Below are positions 51,135 through 64,000 of a stretch of 64,000 nucleotides of DNA, in pieces. Location: positions 41,503,652 through 41,567,651 of the forward strand of contig CM022665.1 in NCBI GenBank assembly GCA_012295275.1, in the 5' to 3' direction. How positions within the stretch are numbered: position 1 is the first letter of the stretch; every line of letters starts with the position of its first letter. The position numbers and the translations under genes are program-made. The stretch comes from Chrysomallon squamiferum. Lineage: Eukaryota; Mollusca; Gastropoda; Neomphalida; Peltospiridae. The notes under the pieces are model-generated. The model was given only the letters and a program-made list of their open reading frames with translations, had not been told where the DNA came from and made no database searches.

Positions 51135-53158
51135 AAGCATATCCATTAAACTTGTATCGTGAGGACCAGATATATAAATTAGAAAATTTATGAGTTGTAC
51201 ATTGTTCATATATTCACATTTGTTCTGTAGAAAGAAAAAAAATTGTACAGTTATTTCAGAAAAATTATGAATTAAAATAACATTTCAAACTCAACTGAGC
51301 AGCCATATTGACAAAACTTTCAACAAATGAATAATGGATAAAAAAAATATATATATATTTTCAGTGTATTACTTTTTCATAATTATTATTTGTTATTTTT
51401 TGTCCAAGAACTATTAAAGTTTGAAAGATTTATGTTTTGTAAGCTGCTACAAATTAAAAAAAAACACAGTTCTCTGCGAATGTAATTAATGATTTTTTTA
51501 TTAAGTATGTAAATTTCATTAAATATTAATTTTAACAGAATGTGAACCAAAGAAATCACTAGATATTTTGAATTACAGAACACGAATTATAAAAAGTAAC
51601 TAAACACAGAAAAGAAAGTTGGGACCAATTTTTTTTTTTTTTAAGTAGTTCCATGAATAATAAGAAGATGATGTAAGCAGTTCTGTGATGAGAAAGATGA
51701 CAAATTAAGTACAATTGAATCTCAAATATATTAGATGAGTTTTAGGAATAAAAATAAAAACAGTTAAGACAAAAACACTAAAAATAAGAAGACTATATAT
51801 AAGTATTAAATAATGGTAAATACATCATTCTTAATTTCACAAGAAGCTAGGACTAATTTTGCCTTGAAGGAAACTGCAAAAATAATTATTATTTCTTATT
51901 GATATTCCTTAGGAAATGTTTTCTTTGTGTCCTGAGATCTTTCTATTGCTGACAGGAATAGAACATTGAATAGATGTTGATTATGTACAAGGAATTTCTT
52001 AGCAACACTATGTGTTGTGTTGTGTGGTAGATTCATGCACACACACACAAACACACATACCCACACCATATTTGAGTGTGTGTGTGTGTGTGTGTTATTT
52101 ATATGATTCTACTACTCATAAGAGTGGCAAATTGAAAAATAAAACAGTTCATTTCATTTAGTTTTTTCATTATTTAGGATTGAAGGACAAAGAAAATAAC
52201 TGGTTACTGTTTTGAGTTGTCAGCCTTATCCTGCGAAGGTTATAATGCTGAATGCAGTGAACCAATAACCAGTTTTTCCCTATATATATATATATAAAAT
52301 GAAATAATCTTGAAGCTTTGCTCTCTATAAATATTCATATATTTGTTTTTAGTTATTTCGGTGAAAATAAATATGCTGATATATATATTGTCTGAATTAT
52401 TCTAGTCTTCTGATAAAAACAAGGAAATTTTATAAGAAGAGTTATTCTTTTCATTGATATTTGCTGAACAGTTTTAAGTAATGTCAACAATATAAATCTA
52501 GAATTTGTGTTTGTTCAAGATAATGTTTCATTATGTTAGCTGCAAAAGCAACACAAGTTGTTTTAAAACATTCAGAAATGGACAAATATATTTTTATTTA
52601 ACTGTTTAGTTTTATTCTTACGACCATTTTTGCCTTCCCAGTCATAAAAGTAATAAGCTTTTCCATAAATAAAGAAAAGAAGGAAAAATTAAGTATTTTT
52701 TTTCTGTTTGCTGTACACTCTAAACCACTTTAAAATTATTTTTATGTCACATATCTTATTGTCAGTATATTAATTTATTTATTTTTAAGGCTGTTTGTGT
52801 AAGATAATTATTATGACTGATCATTTCAGAATCATTTGTACATAATGAAATGTTGTATTCATTAAAAAGGCCACACACATTAATTTATAAAAGTATTGAT
52901 AAATGTTTTAAATGGAAATTTCTTTTTGTCAGACGTGTACTTTAAATACATATTTAATTAATTTTATCTCACTGGATTTGTAAGTTTGGTGGTACTTAAA
53001 CATTTCAGTTGTTTTAAATTGAAATGTAAAAGTAATAATAATAATGATAAAAAAAGAGGGCTATGTTAATTATTGCAAAGTTTGTATATTTATTAATATT
53101 TCATTATAAATTAAATGCATTATTTAATTTAATTTTAGTTTTATTAATTAATTTATTG

Positions 53159-53162
<4 letters not shown>

Positions 53163-53196
<34 letters not shown>

Positions 53197-53226
53197 GTTA
53201 CTATTATTATTATTATTATTATTATT
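53163..53226. repeat. (ATT)n microsatellite
   Basis: ATT run with GTT/ACT interruptions. Confidence 0.9.
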
Positions 53227-54260
53227 TACATTTCTGTGAACAAATTACAACACAGGAAATTACTGATCTCTGATTATTGTTAATTTATTGTTAACAATGG
53301 TTGATTGAAAGATCAAGTAAAGTTATAATTTGAAGGTATGTATGTATTTTGGCACTTGAGTGCCATTAAAGGTACTCTGTAATGCACTAATTTAAGTTCT
53401 AAGAACTGTTTCTGTGTGTGAGAAGGTGAAAATGTCTATGTACAGCAATAATTGTTATCAAACCACTTTAATCAGTATTCTTTATTTGTAAGAGATTAAC
53501 TTATAAATACTGTGTATCGATATTTATTAGGTTTTGGAGATATTCCTTTTTTTTTCTTTTTTTTAATTTTTTTTTTTATCTTACTTTATGAAAATCATTT
53601 TTGAAATATAAAATTAGCGTTGTTTAAATAAGTATTCACTTTAGATTTTAAAATAAAAAAACGAATTTTAAAAATTAAAATTAGAAAAAGCACCTCAACA
53701 GTAATGCCTTAGCATGTGTGTACTTGTAATCATGTACATTCATGAAAATGCACAATCAGTTTTGATTATAGAATATTTAGCAAATTATCCAGGTAAATTA
53801 TAGTACATCATGAAAACTATTATTTATATTAATTAAATATGATTAATTTCAGGCTATTTAAGCTTTGTGCAATATATGTGTTGTGTTACACCTAGGTTTT
53901 GTGCAGCAAATACCTTTTTAATTCATTAATTAAATATATATTTATTTAACAAAATTTAAATATTCAATTTGTTTTTTGTTTTTTCAGAAAGTTTTTGCTG
54001 TGTATTGCACATCAGGAATATGTGTTCAGATGTTTATAAATCATTGTTCGTATGCTCAGTTTAAGAAAAGATGGGGTGTTATCTCATTACTGTGAAAGAA
54101 ATTTTTTAAAATTAAACAAAATCATTGAAATAATTTTCTTTTTTAGGTAAGACTTTCAAAGCATTAAGTTAATTTCGTTAAATAATTTTTAGGTTTTGTT
54201 TAATATTTGTCATAAGAATAGTTTCCTTTTATTACTAGTGGTGCTGCTATTACTGATGCA

Positions 54261-54291
<31 letters not shown>

Positions 54292-56375
54292 AAATTTTAT
54301 CAGTTGAAATGTTTGTCTTAATGCTTTTAGACTGCCATTGGGCCTTGAAAGATATTTTAAAATAAGAATTATACAACAGTGAAAATAAAGGTTAAGTGAA
54401 AAAATAAAAATGTTTTCTCAGGATTAATTTTGTTATTTTCTTTTCAGTAAGTTAACTTAACAAATATATGAAGCAAAAAGTAAATGAAATTTAAATTTTA
54501 AAAGCAGTTGATTCATTCTTCTTTTTTTTTTTTTTTATGTTAAATTTTTACAGATTACATCCAAACCACCTAATTTGATTTGTTGCTTCAAAAATGTTTT
54601 AACTGTACTTTTTTACCCAAGCTACAAATGTTTTTTTTTTTTTCTGTTGTTGTTTTTTTATTTTATTTTTATATTATATTTAAAAAAAAAATGTTCAACA
54701 AAGATGTTTTTATACTCAGTTCCTTTTAACTAGGTCACAAATGTTTATTTATTTTTTAATTTGGAAAGAGCTTACTATGTCAGATATGAAAAGAAATGAC
54801 CTGTATTTATTGTTGCATTTGTCATCAATATTTTGAAATGCATTGTACATTGTTATCAAGTGCAGTGAATATATGTTGTTATATTCTGGAGATGTGTTGC
54901 AAAAAAAAAAAAAAAAGAGATTTATTTGCAGTTCTGTGTCATGTCTTGTAAGATCCATATTAAAGATGACACTGTACTTACTCCTTGTTTTCATTTTTCA
55001 TGTTTATGCATAATTTCACAATTATAGTCTATACATTTATAATTTGTAAGAAAATGATTTAACACTATTTCTACATTTGTAGTGAGACTGTAGATTATAT
55101 TATTTGTTCTATTATTTTTACTTTTTTATTGATTTTTAAAATATTGATTTAATTATTTTTAACTGAAATGAATAATTTTTTCTTCATTTTGATACCATTA
55201 GACATATAAAGTTAATATTGTGATTGGTAGCTGAATAAGGTATAACAGGCTTTATTTTAAATATTATTTAGTACTGTTATTATTTAATCAAACAGAAAAA
55301 GTATAAATGTGATAATTACACAAATAAAGATATCTTAATAACCTGCTTATGAAAATTAAAGTTTTAAATTTTCAAATCAGATCAAGAAAGACAACTATTA
55401 AATTATCAACAACCAAAAACGGAAGAAAATCATCATACTTTTCAAATAATAATAATTAATAAAAGAAAGAGAAAAAACAAAGCAAGTTTACTATAAATCA
55501 CATTTAATTTCATATCTGTATTTTGCATTATAATAAACATTACAAAAATAACATTAGTAAATTTATAAAGATATTTTTATGGCACAAAACACTAGGGTTA
55601 GAAAATGGACAGTTCATTGTAATGAAGGATTTAAAGTATAAACCAGTTTTAAAACTGAGTCAACAAAATAACTGACAAGTAAAGAACAAAACCAATAAAA
55701 ATTTGGTAATAATGTGGAATGGATAACAAAAAAAAAATGATGTTTTTGTAAAAGAAAAATAATGATTGGTGGTTGAAAACAAAGGATTTAACGAAAATAT
55801 TATCAATAAATTTTATTTTAAAAATCAACAAAAAAACCCCCCAAATATACGTGGCCTGAAATTGACAAAATCATTATTTTTATAAAGATTTTTGTTTTGC
55901 AAAGTAATCAAACAAAAATATATAATCTTATTTTCAAAACAACTGAATAAATGTGAAAAATAAAAATGTCAACAAAAATCTTTCTCAAAAGAAACATTAG
56001 ATAGCCAATTTTACTTCCAAAAATTGTTATTTATGTTATATTTTGATATCATGCTACACAGTAGCAAAAAAAATATATAAAAAAAATAATAATAATAAAA
56101 TAAAAAAAAATAATAAATAATTAAAAAAAAAAAAACAATTAAATTTATAATGTAAATAGAAAAGTGATGGTAATAAAATTGTATTTGGTAAATTTATCCA
56201 AGATATAAATTTAAAAGATTTGCAAATTATTTCTATCACGAACTAATTCAAAATCCATTCTTGATTTTGACATGTATTGATTTTGACATGTATCAATTTT
56301 ATATTCATTCATATCACACTCGTAATTCAAATCAATTTTGCTTAAATAGTAAATATAATTTTTATTAAATTAAAA

Positions 56376-56409
<34 letters not shown>

Positions 56410-56490
56410 ATACTAGATCAACAAGTCATATAAATATTTGGAGCATCTGTTTTAAAACTTTTAAATTGTAAAGACAATCATTTTTATCAT

Positions 56491-56892
56491 CTAACACCCA
56501 CTGTATGGCATTTCGGAAACTTTGATAATAGATTCGACAATAGTGTCAACATCAAGTCGAGGTTTTATCTGACACAGATTTACAAATGTGTACAGGTGGC
56601 GCAGTGCGTAGTCATTCTGAAATTAAAATAAATTAAAAATAAAAATTTATATTACATTTGTATTAAATTTAAATGAAAATGACTTTAAAATCTTTCACAT
56701 TTATGGTAATAGGTTAATGTATTTGTGTCTTTTTAAAAATTTTTTTTTGCTTAAATCTTTCAATTTCATGTTATATAAATTTAATGATTCCGATAAGCCA
56801 AAAAAAAAAAAAAAAAAAAAAAGACACCCTCCCCATGCATGCAAGTACTGTTCTTTGCCACTTAATTGTTTCTGTCTACTGAAAGATCATTT

Positions 56893-56964
<72 letters not shown>

Positions 56965-59257
56965 CTAAGAAAAAAGAAAAGAAAATCAGGAAGAGAGACA
57001 AACAAACACATGTACAGATCCACTGCTGAACGATTAGAACAAAAAAATCAAAAGAAACAAAAAAATCATTGTTATCTCTGTATCTTGACATTATCATTAA
57101 CATTCATTATTCACCAGAAATAATTTAACAATGACTATCAGTAGTAATGTATGTTTAAAATATATTTTCAATGATTTAAATCATTTTGACTGACCTGTGG
57201 AATCTTTAAACCTGGACAGTTTTCTTTCAGAGCCTCAACAGCATGTTCATAGCAGTCATAGTTTATCAGAGTCATTTTGTTGTTCATCGCCTTGGAAACC
57301 AATTTGTTGTCGTGGTTCAGTGAGAAACCCAAGATGTGCTTGAATGTTTGTATGGTCTGATCTCTTTTCTGGAAATCAATAATGTATTTATATGTGTATG
57401 GAGATGAAGAGATAGATTGACACAGATATTGAGAGATACACTGAGACAGACAAATCTGAAATGTTTAGAAATATGTGTGTGTGTATGTATAAGGGAGAGG
57501 GAGAGAGAGAGATGTTTAGAAAATCTGGGTATATGAGAGATAGGGACAGAGGTAGGGAGAAACTGAAATGTTTAGAAATATGTGTATGACTGAGAAAGAG
57601 AGAGAGAATGATAGAATAGAGTGAGTGAAAAAAAATGATAGAAAGAGCAAGAATCTACAATAGAGAAATGATTAATAAATCCACAGATTTCTAATTTGTG
57701 ACTTGAATGAAATATTCCTATAATTTTAATGTAAAATTGACCTCACTATTTCCCCTTTTACTATTATTACTATTATTCTTTTTTTAAATTATTAATAATT
57801 ATTTTTTTTTTTTTGTTGCTATGATTAATTTGTTTATTGATTGGTAATTTAATAAAACTTCAATTCACATGAAAGTAATCTATACTGAGACAAACAGAAG
57901 CAAACAGTTACTTTCTCTAGTTCAGCAATCTGAGCGAGGTATTTTTCTTTGGCCTCAGGTGTTTCTGCAAATTCTGCCGATTTGTAGAGAATTGCCAGAG
58001 GAACATCTTCAGACTTGACAGCATCTTTCTAAAAACAGATTAAAGACAAAACATAAATGTACTGGTAAAATAACACAGAAATATCCACACAGACAATCAA
58101 ACTGAATTATAATTCTGCATAATTCTGATAAATGAATTACAATTTTGAATACACTGCCATTATGTTGTAAACTATGTGAAGAGATTCTTTTTTTTTCGAG
58201 TTTTTATCATTATTAATCTTTTTTGTATATGTATTTTAAAATGATGAATCTATTGTAATTACTCATTTCATTAGCCAAGTTTTTTTTTTGTAAGAACATA
58301 TCACACTTCCCACAAAATAAATTACTCTGTAATTAAACTAAAAGCAAAACAGAAAACAAGCATTTAATTTTATACACTTTATATACAAGTACTTGCAGTT
58401 TAAACTGGTTTTCTTTTTACTAATATATTTACTGAATCACAATTGGATACTTCAAAAACTATGCATGTGCATACATAGATGCCCATCACACATGCAAACA
58501 ACCAAAGCATACTTACATTCGGGTTTGGAATTTTAACATTATCTGGGCCAATTTCAGCAGTCATTTTACCCTGGAATTCTGCAACATCCATATGACTGAT
58601 GCTCTACAATTACATTTTCAAATATCATGAAACAAAATTAACTGAAAACAACCTCCAGGTATTTGAAAATGCTATTAAGACATACGAAAATAGTGAAATA
58701 ACTGTGCCTTCCATATTATTTTGGCCATACATCGCAACACACACACACAAACACAAACATATATACAAATCGAAATCATCTAGAAAAAGATCGCATCAAA
58801 AGACTTGACTTTTAAACATAAAAATTACATGATAAATACTTCTTAAATAATGTTTAAAATAAGTTTATTTAGTTAATTAGCAGTAAAAGAAGACAAAAGT
58901 GTTTACATCGACGATCAAACTGAATAAATAGATTTAACATTACTTACAAGGTCTCCATATTCCTGACAGTGGCTTGTGTTGGTTTCTTCTTTAACAATTT
59001 CAAACTGTTTCTGAAGAGTTTCTGTGTTAAGGTTCTCCTGAAAGTTAAACAAATTTTGTGTAAATCATGATTATTTATACAGAGAGCAAATAAATTTGTA
59101 AATTACAGATTGACATTAATTCCAAAAAATCAATATAGAAATGTCTGAGATAGATATTGTGAAACTGACATAAAATGGTGTATTGTAAAATTTTAAAATG
59201 AATAATTTATGTAAAATACTGAATTTTTTTTTAAAAGTACTGGTAGAACTAGAAGTA

Positions 59258-59304
<47 letters not shown>

Positions 59305-60143
59305 AATATTTTTCAAATCAAATAATTCTTCATGATTGGCTGATTTTTCTTTTCAACCTCACTCCCTCTCACATAAGTAAAAACATCTACAGCTATATAA
59401 CCTAAATACATATCTTTTTTCACTTTTGACACTACTATTAGAATGCACCAAAAAAAAAAAAAAAAATAAAAATATTAATAATAATAAATTAATTCTAAAG
59501 TTTTTAAACATTTTATTTAATAAATAACAAAAAAAAAAAAAAAAAAAAATGTTCATACTTAAAATGCCGAGGTATTATCAGAGGTTTATTTGTTTATTCA
59601 TTCATTTATTCATTCACTCACTCACTCATTTCTTCGTGCTTTCTTTCTGAAAATGTAACTGACCTTGTCAGAATCTTCCATCCAGTTTACACTGTACACA
59701 TCACCCAGGTAAGTTCTTCTTTCTTTGTCGAAGTAACAAGCGTAGGATGACTCGTGTGGATTGGCTGCTGTGGTTGCAAACACTGAAAAAAAAAAAAATA
59801 ATAATAATAATTTTATGCTGTTTGTTAAACACTGTTGTGTTTAATTTAATTAATGACCCCAAACAACTAGATAATACTTAATACATTAAACATATCTGTC
59901 TGTCTGTCTAGGTATTTAAGCATGTGTTTACCTCAAGTCTGTCCATCTATGCATCCATTTATTTGCACACATTTTTGTGTATGATGATGCATCAGCATGT
60001 ATTTTACATCATGTTTGTTATGTTGTGTTTATATTGCCTGGGTTATAGTAAAATGTATGGTGTGTGTGTGTGTGTGTATGTTGTGTGCTCAATCTATGAT
60101 TAGATTGTTTCTTTAAATATTGTTTGTTATGCTTATTGTATAT

Positions 60144-60183
<40 letters not shown>

Positions 60184-63023
60184 TGTACTGTTTATTAATA
60201 TATGTATGCTGATATATATATATATAAGCAATTTTCTTCTTCTGAAAATCAGTTTTATCTCCTAATTATTACTGCATCTATCTTCAACACAGAAGTCATG
60301 CAATAAGCAACATAAACTCACCATTTATGTCTTTAGGCAGAAGATTATCAAACATTGAACCAGACTCGCAGGCTTCAATATAGAATACCATCTGTAAACA
60401 CAAAATTAAATTAAATAAAAAAATTAATTAATTTCTAACACATTCCAGCAATAAAATAACTAGCTATTTAATTAATTTTTTTAAAAACAACACCTCCCCC
60501 AAAAAAAAAAAAAAATTGAAAACAAAGTAATTTTTTCTGTTGCATTGTGTTTCAGGTAATACAAAAATATATATATTCTAAATGCCTAAATATATAACTT
60601 ATAAACAAATATCCTTTTAAACCACAGTGTTTCAGATAAATATAATAACAATTTTTTTTTTTTTTAAACTACAAAAAAAAATCACCACACATATATTCTA
60701 AATTCCTAAATAAAACAGCCTATAAGGAAGCACACAAAAGTATTTTAAAAAGTAACCAGTTTTTCGTTATTATAATTTTTTATAGATATATATATAGCTA
60801 TACAAAATTTACAAATAAAAAGAACTGTAATTTGAGTACCTTAATAATAATTTTAAAAATTAAATCCTCCCAAAAAAGAAATATAACTTAGTGTGAATAT
60901 TACTGACCTTTTCATACTTCTTTTCGCTGTACATTTTTTTAATGGCTGACATCAGATCTCTTGCATGAAGCTACAAAATCAACACTCATATAATTTTACA
61001 TGTCTTTGTGTATCTACATGTGTATTTATCTGTGTGTCTTTGTTCTTTTATGTTTTTATGTGTGTCCATATTTCCATAACAACTTTCCAATTGACAATTA
61101 CTAGTATAAAGAGAATTACTGTTAAATGAGCCAATAGGAATCATTCACTGTGTTCAGTATATAGACATTTTATTTAATTAACCATCTGAGAGATATTGTA
61201 TAATAATATGCATATATACACACACACAAATAACTTGATATAAGAATTACCATATACAGCAAAAATATAAATGTATATTGGAATTTGTTAGTGCAAAAAA
61301 CATCAAAAAAAAAATAAAAAAAAGAAGGAAAAGCTATACAAGTCACTGGTGTTTGTTTTTCTAATCATGCAAATTGTCTACTAAGGTTCTAAACTAACAT
61401 CACAAACTAAAACAAATCATGCAAAGGAATGTTAAAACTATTTATATATTAGCAGTATTTTGAAATTCAAAACGGAGAAGGTTATCTATCTCTCTAACTC
61501 TGTATATGTTTTTTCTGTTACTCTGTCTCTCTCTTCATATTTCTAACCCTTTCTCTCTCACAGACAATTCTGTATTAACCAACAAAATTTAAATTTGTTT
61601 CTGGTATATTACAGTGATGTCTTCTTCTTCTGACTTTGGTTGTTTCTTTATTTATTTTATTTTTTCATCAAACATTTATAAATACTTACAAATTCATCAT
61701 AAAAAGCCAAAATGCCTGGAGCACCATGGTCAGCAAAGTTGACAAAAATATGGTCATTTGGACCACTGAAATTGTTAATATAATAATCAACTAATCAAAT
61801 ATGCTGATTAATGCAAAATATAAGTGAACTGTATATATATATATATATACATGCACAAAATAATAATAATAATAATTAAAAAAATGTAAGTAAGAACCAA
61901 AGCTCCAAGGAATGTTGTTAGTGTTTTAAGGTCTCAATATTACTAAAAAATGAATTTAAAAATCTAAAGATATACTGTTATGCACTAAAATAACTGACAA
62001 ACACACCATAAAAACCCATTTAAAAAAATTCTTTTTTTGTTCAGCAGTTCATCATTTGATTTTCCATTTCTCGCAATTTTCAAGTAAATACCAATTACAT
62101 TTCTAAACATTATTATTCTTTTATCAAATGTTGTGAAACTTATGAACAGACAAAAATAAAATTAAAGCAGAAATTTAGTTAATATACCATTCTGTATAAA
62201 AATGCTTCATTTTGCATTGCAAAAAAACAACATTTGAATTCATTAAAATACTCTAACGTCAGTTATATAATGCAAAATAAAAATAAAAAGTCTGTTAGCA
62301 AGCATGTGATCATTCAATCTAAATAACAAAAACAAAGAAGATATTAGTAAATGCAAAAATAAAATATGAAGTGACAAACATGTAATGTGGAATTTTTATT
62401 TTTTAAATTTCATTGGTCTTAATTCAGGTACTTAAAGGTATTTTTACAGGTTAATTTTTTTTTTTTTTTCTTTTATACATATAGATATATAATTCCCAAA
62501 ACAATGAAAAAAATAAATAAAATAAAAATTTTAAATTCAAAATTTTACGTGAATCTAAATTTGTATTATAAATTCCATCATTCCAAATTATCATAGCTTG
62601 TCACAATAATGCCAACTCCTTTTGTAGTAACTGTAACCCTGCACCATCAGCATTATTACCATTCATGCAGTTAACATATTCCATCCAGAGTTTTTTTTTT
62701 TTATATATAATTTTTTTCCCCCTAACTTACAATCTCATCAGGAAATGCTAGAAGGCCTGGGGCACCATGATCAACAAAGTTCAAAAATATATTATCTTTT
62801 GGACCACTGAAAATAAAATATTTCACAGTTTATAAAGTAAATTTTTAAATTCAGAAATCTTTTCTCTTATCGAATGAAATATTTTGCATGGATATCTCTG
62901 GGTTGTTTTTTTTAACTTTAGAGAATAAAATAACATTTTAATTATTATTGTATGAACTCAACAGAATCTTCAACTTATTTATATTATTTACTTCAACAGT
63001 GTTATTTAAAATCTATGGTTAAT

Positions 63024-63066
<43 letters not shown>

Positions 63067-63756
63067 TTTTCAACTGTTTTGGGGATATTATAATTCTTTG
63101 ATTTTACTACATGTATTAATATGCTTATATCTAATTTAATGGCTGTAATTATTCAGTCATGTACACAAGATTTGAAAAAGCTATATGGTATGCCAAATCT
63201 TACAATACAATAATTCATCTTAACAATGTCTTTTCTCTTATTCATTGTCACTGTAGTGCTTGATTTTCTACTACAATATCAATTTGAGTATTGTCTTGTT
63301 CTTTATTTTTAATATATTTTTCTATTACAACATCAGTTTGAGTATTGTCTTGTTCTTCATTTGTAATATATTCAGTGTAGTGGTCCATTTTGTATTTCCT
63401 TACATTAATTCACTTCAGTATTGATTTTTTTTACTTTCACTTTTGAATATTTCCAGTGTAGTGACAATTTTGTCATGCAATATCAACTTCCATATTGACT
63501 TTTCCTTCATTCATTGAACATTTTCGTACCTTGTTTTTTTCGTTTGATTTTTTTTGTCATTACAAAATTTAAAATTAACAATATTTTTAAAACCATATAT
63601 ATCTCTGTTTTTAAAACCATGAATTTTTATTATTTAAAGATAAATAATTTCTTTTAAATCTGACCTCTTGATGACCTTTTTTCCAGCCAATCCTTGACTA
63701 GCCAAATATTCTTCATCCCCTGTCAAAGCAGCCAAGAAATTTCTGGGGTTAACTTC
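56491..63756 (-). CDS. LGMN: Legumain (asparaginyl endopeptidase, family C13), 3' exons; 5' end outside window
   Basis: Lysosomal cysteine protease cleaving after Asn (and Asp), made as a proenzyme with a C-terminal prodomain. Constitutive exons in transcript order: 63756-63665, then one of two alternative 76-nt exons (62806-62731 or 61765-61690), 60970-60908, 60391-60322, 59782-59664, 59037-58948, 58603-58517, 58028-57912, 57368-57195, 56616-56491. Splice phases agree. They give 337 residues, matching the part of human legumain from about residue 100 to its end (433). Catalytic His lies in DHGAPG and catalytic Cys in EACESGSM, 41 residues apart as in the human enzyme. Substrate-pocket segment: [17 protein letters not shown], then [15 protein letters not shown]. 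Prodomain end: [13 protein letters not shown]. The missing N-terminus (signal peptide and about 80 residues) should lie to the right of 64000. The gene converges on RPS6KC1. Confidence 0.95.
56893..56962. repeat. (CA)n microsatellite in the last legumain intron
   Basis: About 34 pure CA units. Confidence 0.95.
59258..59300. repeat. (AAT)n microsatellite in a legumain intron
   Basis: Pure AAT run then AAAT units. Confidence 0.9.
60151..60182. repeat. (TG)n microsatellite in a legumain intron
   Basis: Pure TG run in a TG/TATG-rich zone from about 60060. Confidence 0.9.
60322..60391 (-). CDS. LGMN: Legumain exon with the catalytic cysteine
   Basis: Encodes [23 protein letters not shown] plus one base. 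The Cys in EACESGSM is the family nucleophile. It follows the exon encoding [21 protein letters not shown]. Confidence 0.96.
61690..61765 (-). CDS. LGMN: Legumain catalytic-His exon, downstream copy (B)
   Basis: A 76-nt exon with acceptor TTTCAG and donor GTAAGT. It encodes [17 protein letters not shown] then ILAFYDEF, starting with one carried base (phase 2 in, phase 0 out). It keeps the catalytic His in DHG. It shares 18 of 25 residues with copy A, and like copy A would splice in frame to both neighbours. Tyr replaces the Pro that I recall at this place in animal and plant legumains, so B looks the more derived copy. Confidence 0.88.
62731..62806 (-). CDS. LGMN: Legumain catalytic-His exon, upstream copy (A)
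   Basis: A 76-nt exon with acceptor TTTCAG and donor GTAAGT. It encodes [17 protein letters not shown] then LLAFPDEI. The length, phase and splice-site sequences match copy B, 965 nt downstream in the transcript. It keeps the canonical FPDE/FPNE-like motif after the active site. Confidence 0.9.
63027..63063. repeat. Poly(T) tract in a legumain intron
   Basis: About 37 T residues (poly(A) on the coding strand), between alternative exon A and the preceding exon. Confidence 0.9.
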
Positions 63757-64000
63757 CTATTTGAAATTAAAAACCAAAAATTAACAAAAAGAACATTAAC
63801 AGGTCTATGGAACAAATATCAGTGATCTATATACGGAGCTGTATATTTCCTTACACCTGAAGTACAAATACTGTGGTACGTTCTCTCCTGTTTATGGGAA
63901 GGATGACCTTTGCTGATAACAAATAAAATTTTATGCAGTCATTACAATTTACAGCATCATAATTGTTTTTTTATGATCAACAGCTAATAACCTTCAGTAT
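63757..64000. other. Legumain intron, truncated by the window edge
   Basis: No exon matching the expected preceding legumain segment (a VYKGV-KDYTG-type sequence) was found, so the next 5' exon lies beyond the window. Confidence 0.6.

Larger units (their letters stand above)
49954..56490. other. RPS6KC1 3' flank and convergent intergenic region
   Basis: AT-rich non-coding DNA between convergent RPS6KC1 and legumain. The first part is presumably a long 3' UTR. It contains two tandem repeats (49924-50322 and 50965-51134), an (ATT)n tract at 53163-53226, an ACT run at about 54264-54292 and several poly(T)/(A) tracts. Repeated inspection found no exon-like sequence. The short open frames are AT-rich and have no visible splice or domain support. 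Confidence 0.6.

Noticed and set aside
63841-63930. Possible 5' legumain exon ending in CTTCAG/GTGTAAGG
   Set aside because: The encoded residues do not resemble the legumain segment expected before EVNPRNFL, and no consistent acceptor and frame were found.

Overview
This is invertebrate nuclear DNA. It is AT-rich, intron-containing (GT-AG) and unusually dense in simple repeats: (ATT)n, (CA)n, (GA/CT)n, (TA)n, (ATAC)n and (AAAT)n. The proteins are bilaterian: ARL2, RPS6KC1, legumain and a PAR/CES-2-type bZIP factor. A lophotrochozoan, most likely a mollusc, fits the repeat landscape and protein style, but this is inference. No bacterial, organellar or viral gene was seen.

Layout. (1) 1-22.5 kb: a gene-poor tract of microsatellites with islands of more complex, CpG-containing DNA that may be regulatory, plus two diverged copies of a dispersed repeat. 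(2) 22586-23364, minus: terminal exon of a bZIP transcription factor, whose reading frame is broken by +1 in the middle. (3) 23.4-29.8 kb: intergenic, mostly repeats. (4) 29795-34164, plus: an eight-exon gene for a 359-residue beta-propeller-like protein with one FG-GAP-type calcium-loop motif; family not recognised. (5) 36155-39093, minus: complete five-exon ARL2 (184 aa). (6) 39094-39541: compact head-to-head promoter with ETS-type CCGGA sites. (7) 39542-49953, plus: complete fourteen-exon RPS6KC1 (PX, MIT and a degenerate, split kinase domain; 1224 aa). (8) 49954-56490: non-coding AT-rich DNA holding two unusual tandem repeats, the first derived from the RPS6KC1 coding end and stop codon. 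(9) 56491-63756, minus: the 3' ten coding exons of legumain plus one extra alternative exon; the 5' end lies beyond the window.

The most interesting signal is in legumain. The exon carrying the catalytic histidine is present twice in tandem (61690-61765 and 62731-62806). Both copies are 76 nt, open, have good splice sites and keep the DHG catalytic motif. Since 76 is not a multiple of 3, including both would shift the frame, so the structure predicts mutually exclusive splicing and two protease isoforms that differ around the active site.

The genes do not form one pathway. ARL2 (tubulin folding, ciliary and lipid-cargo traffic) and RPS6KC1 (endosomal phosphoinositide/sphingosine-kinase scaffold) probably share a promoter. 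Legumain is a lysosomal asparaginyl protease. All exon models were built by hand from splice signals and frame continuity.
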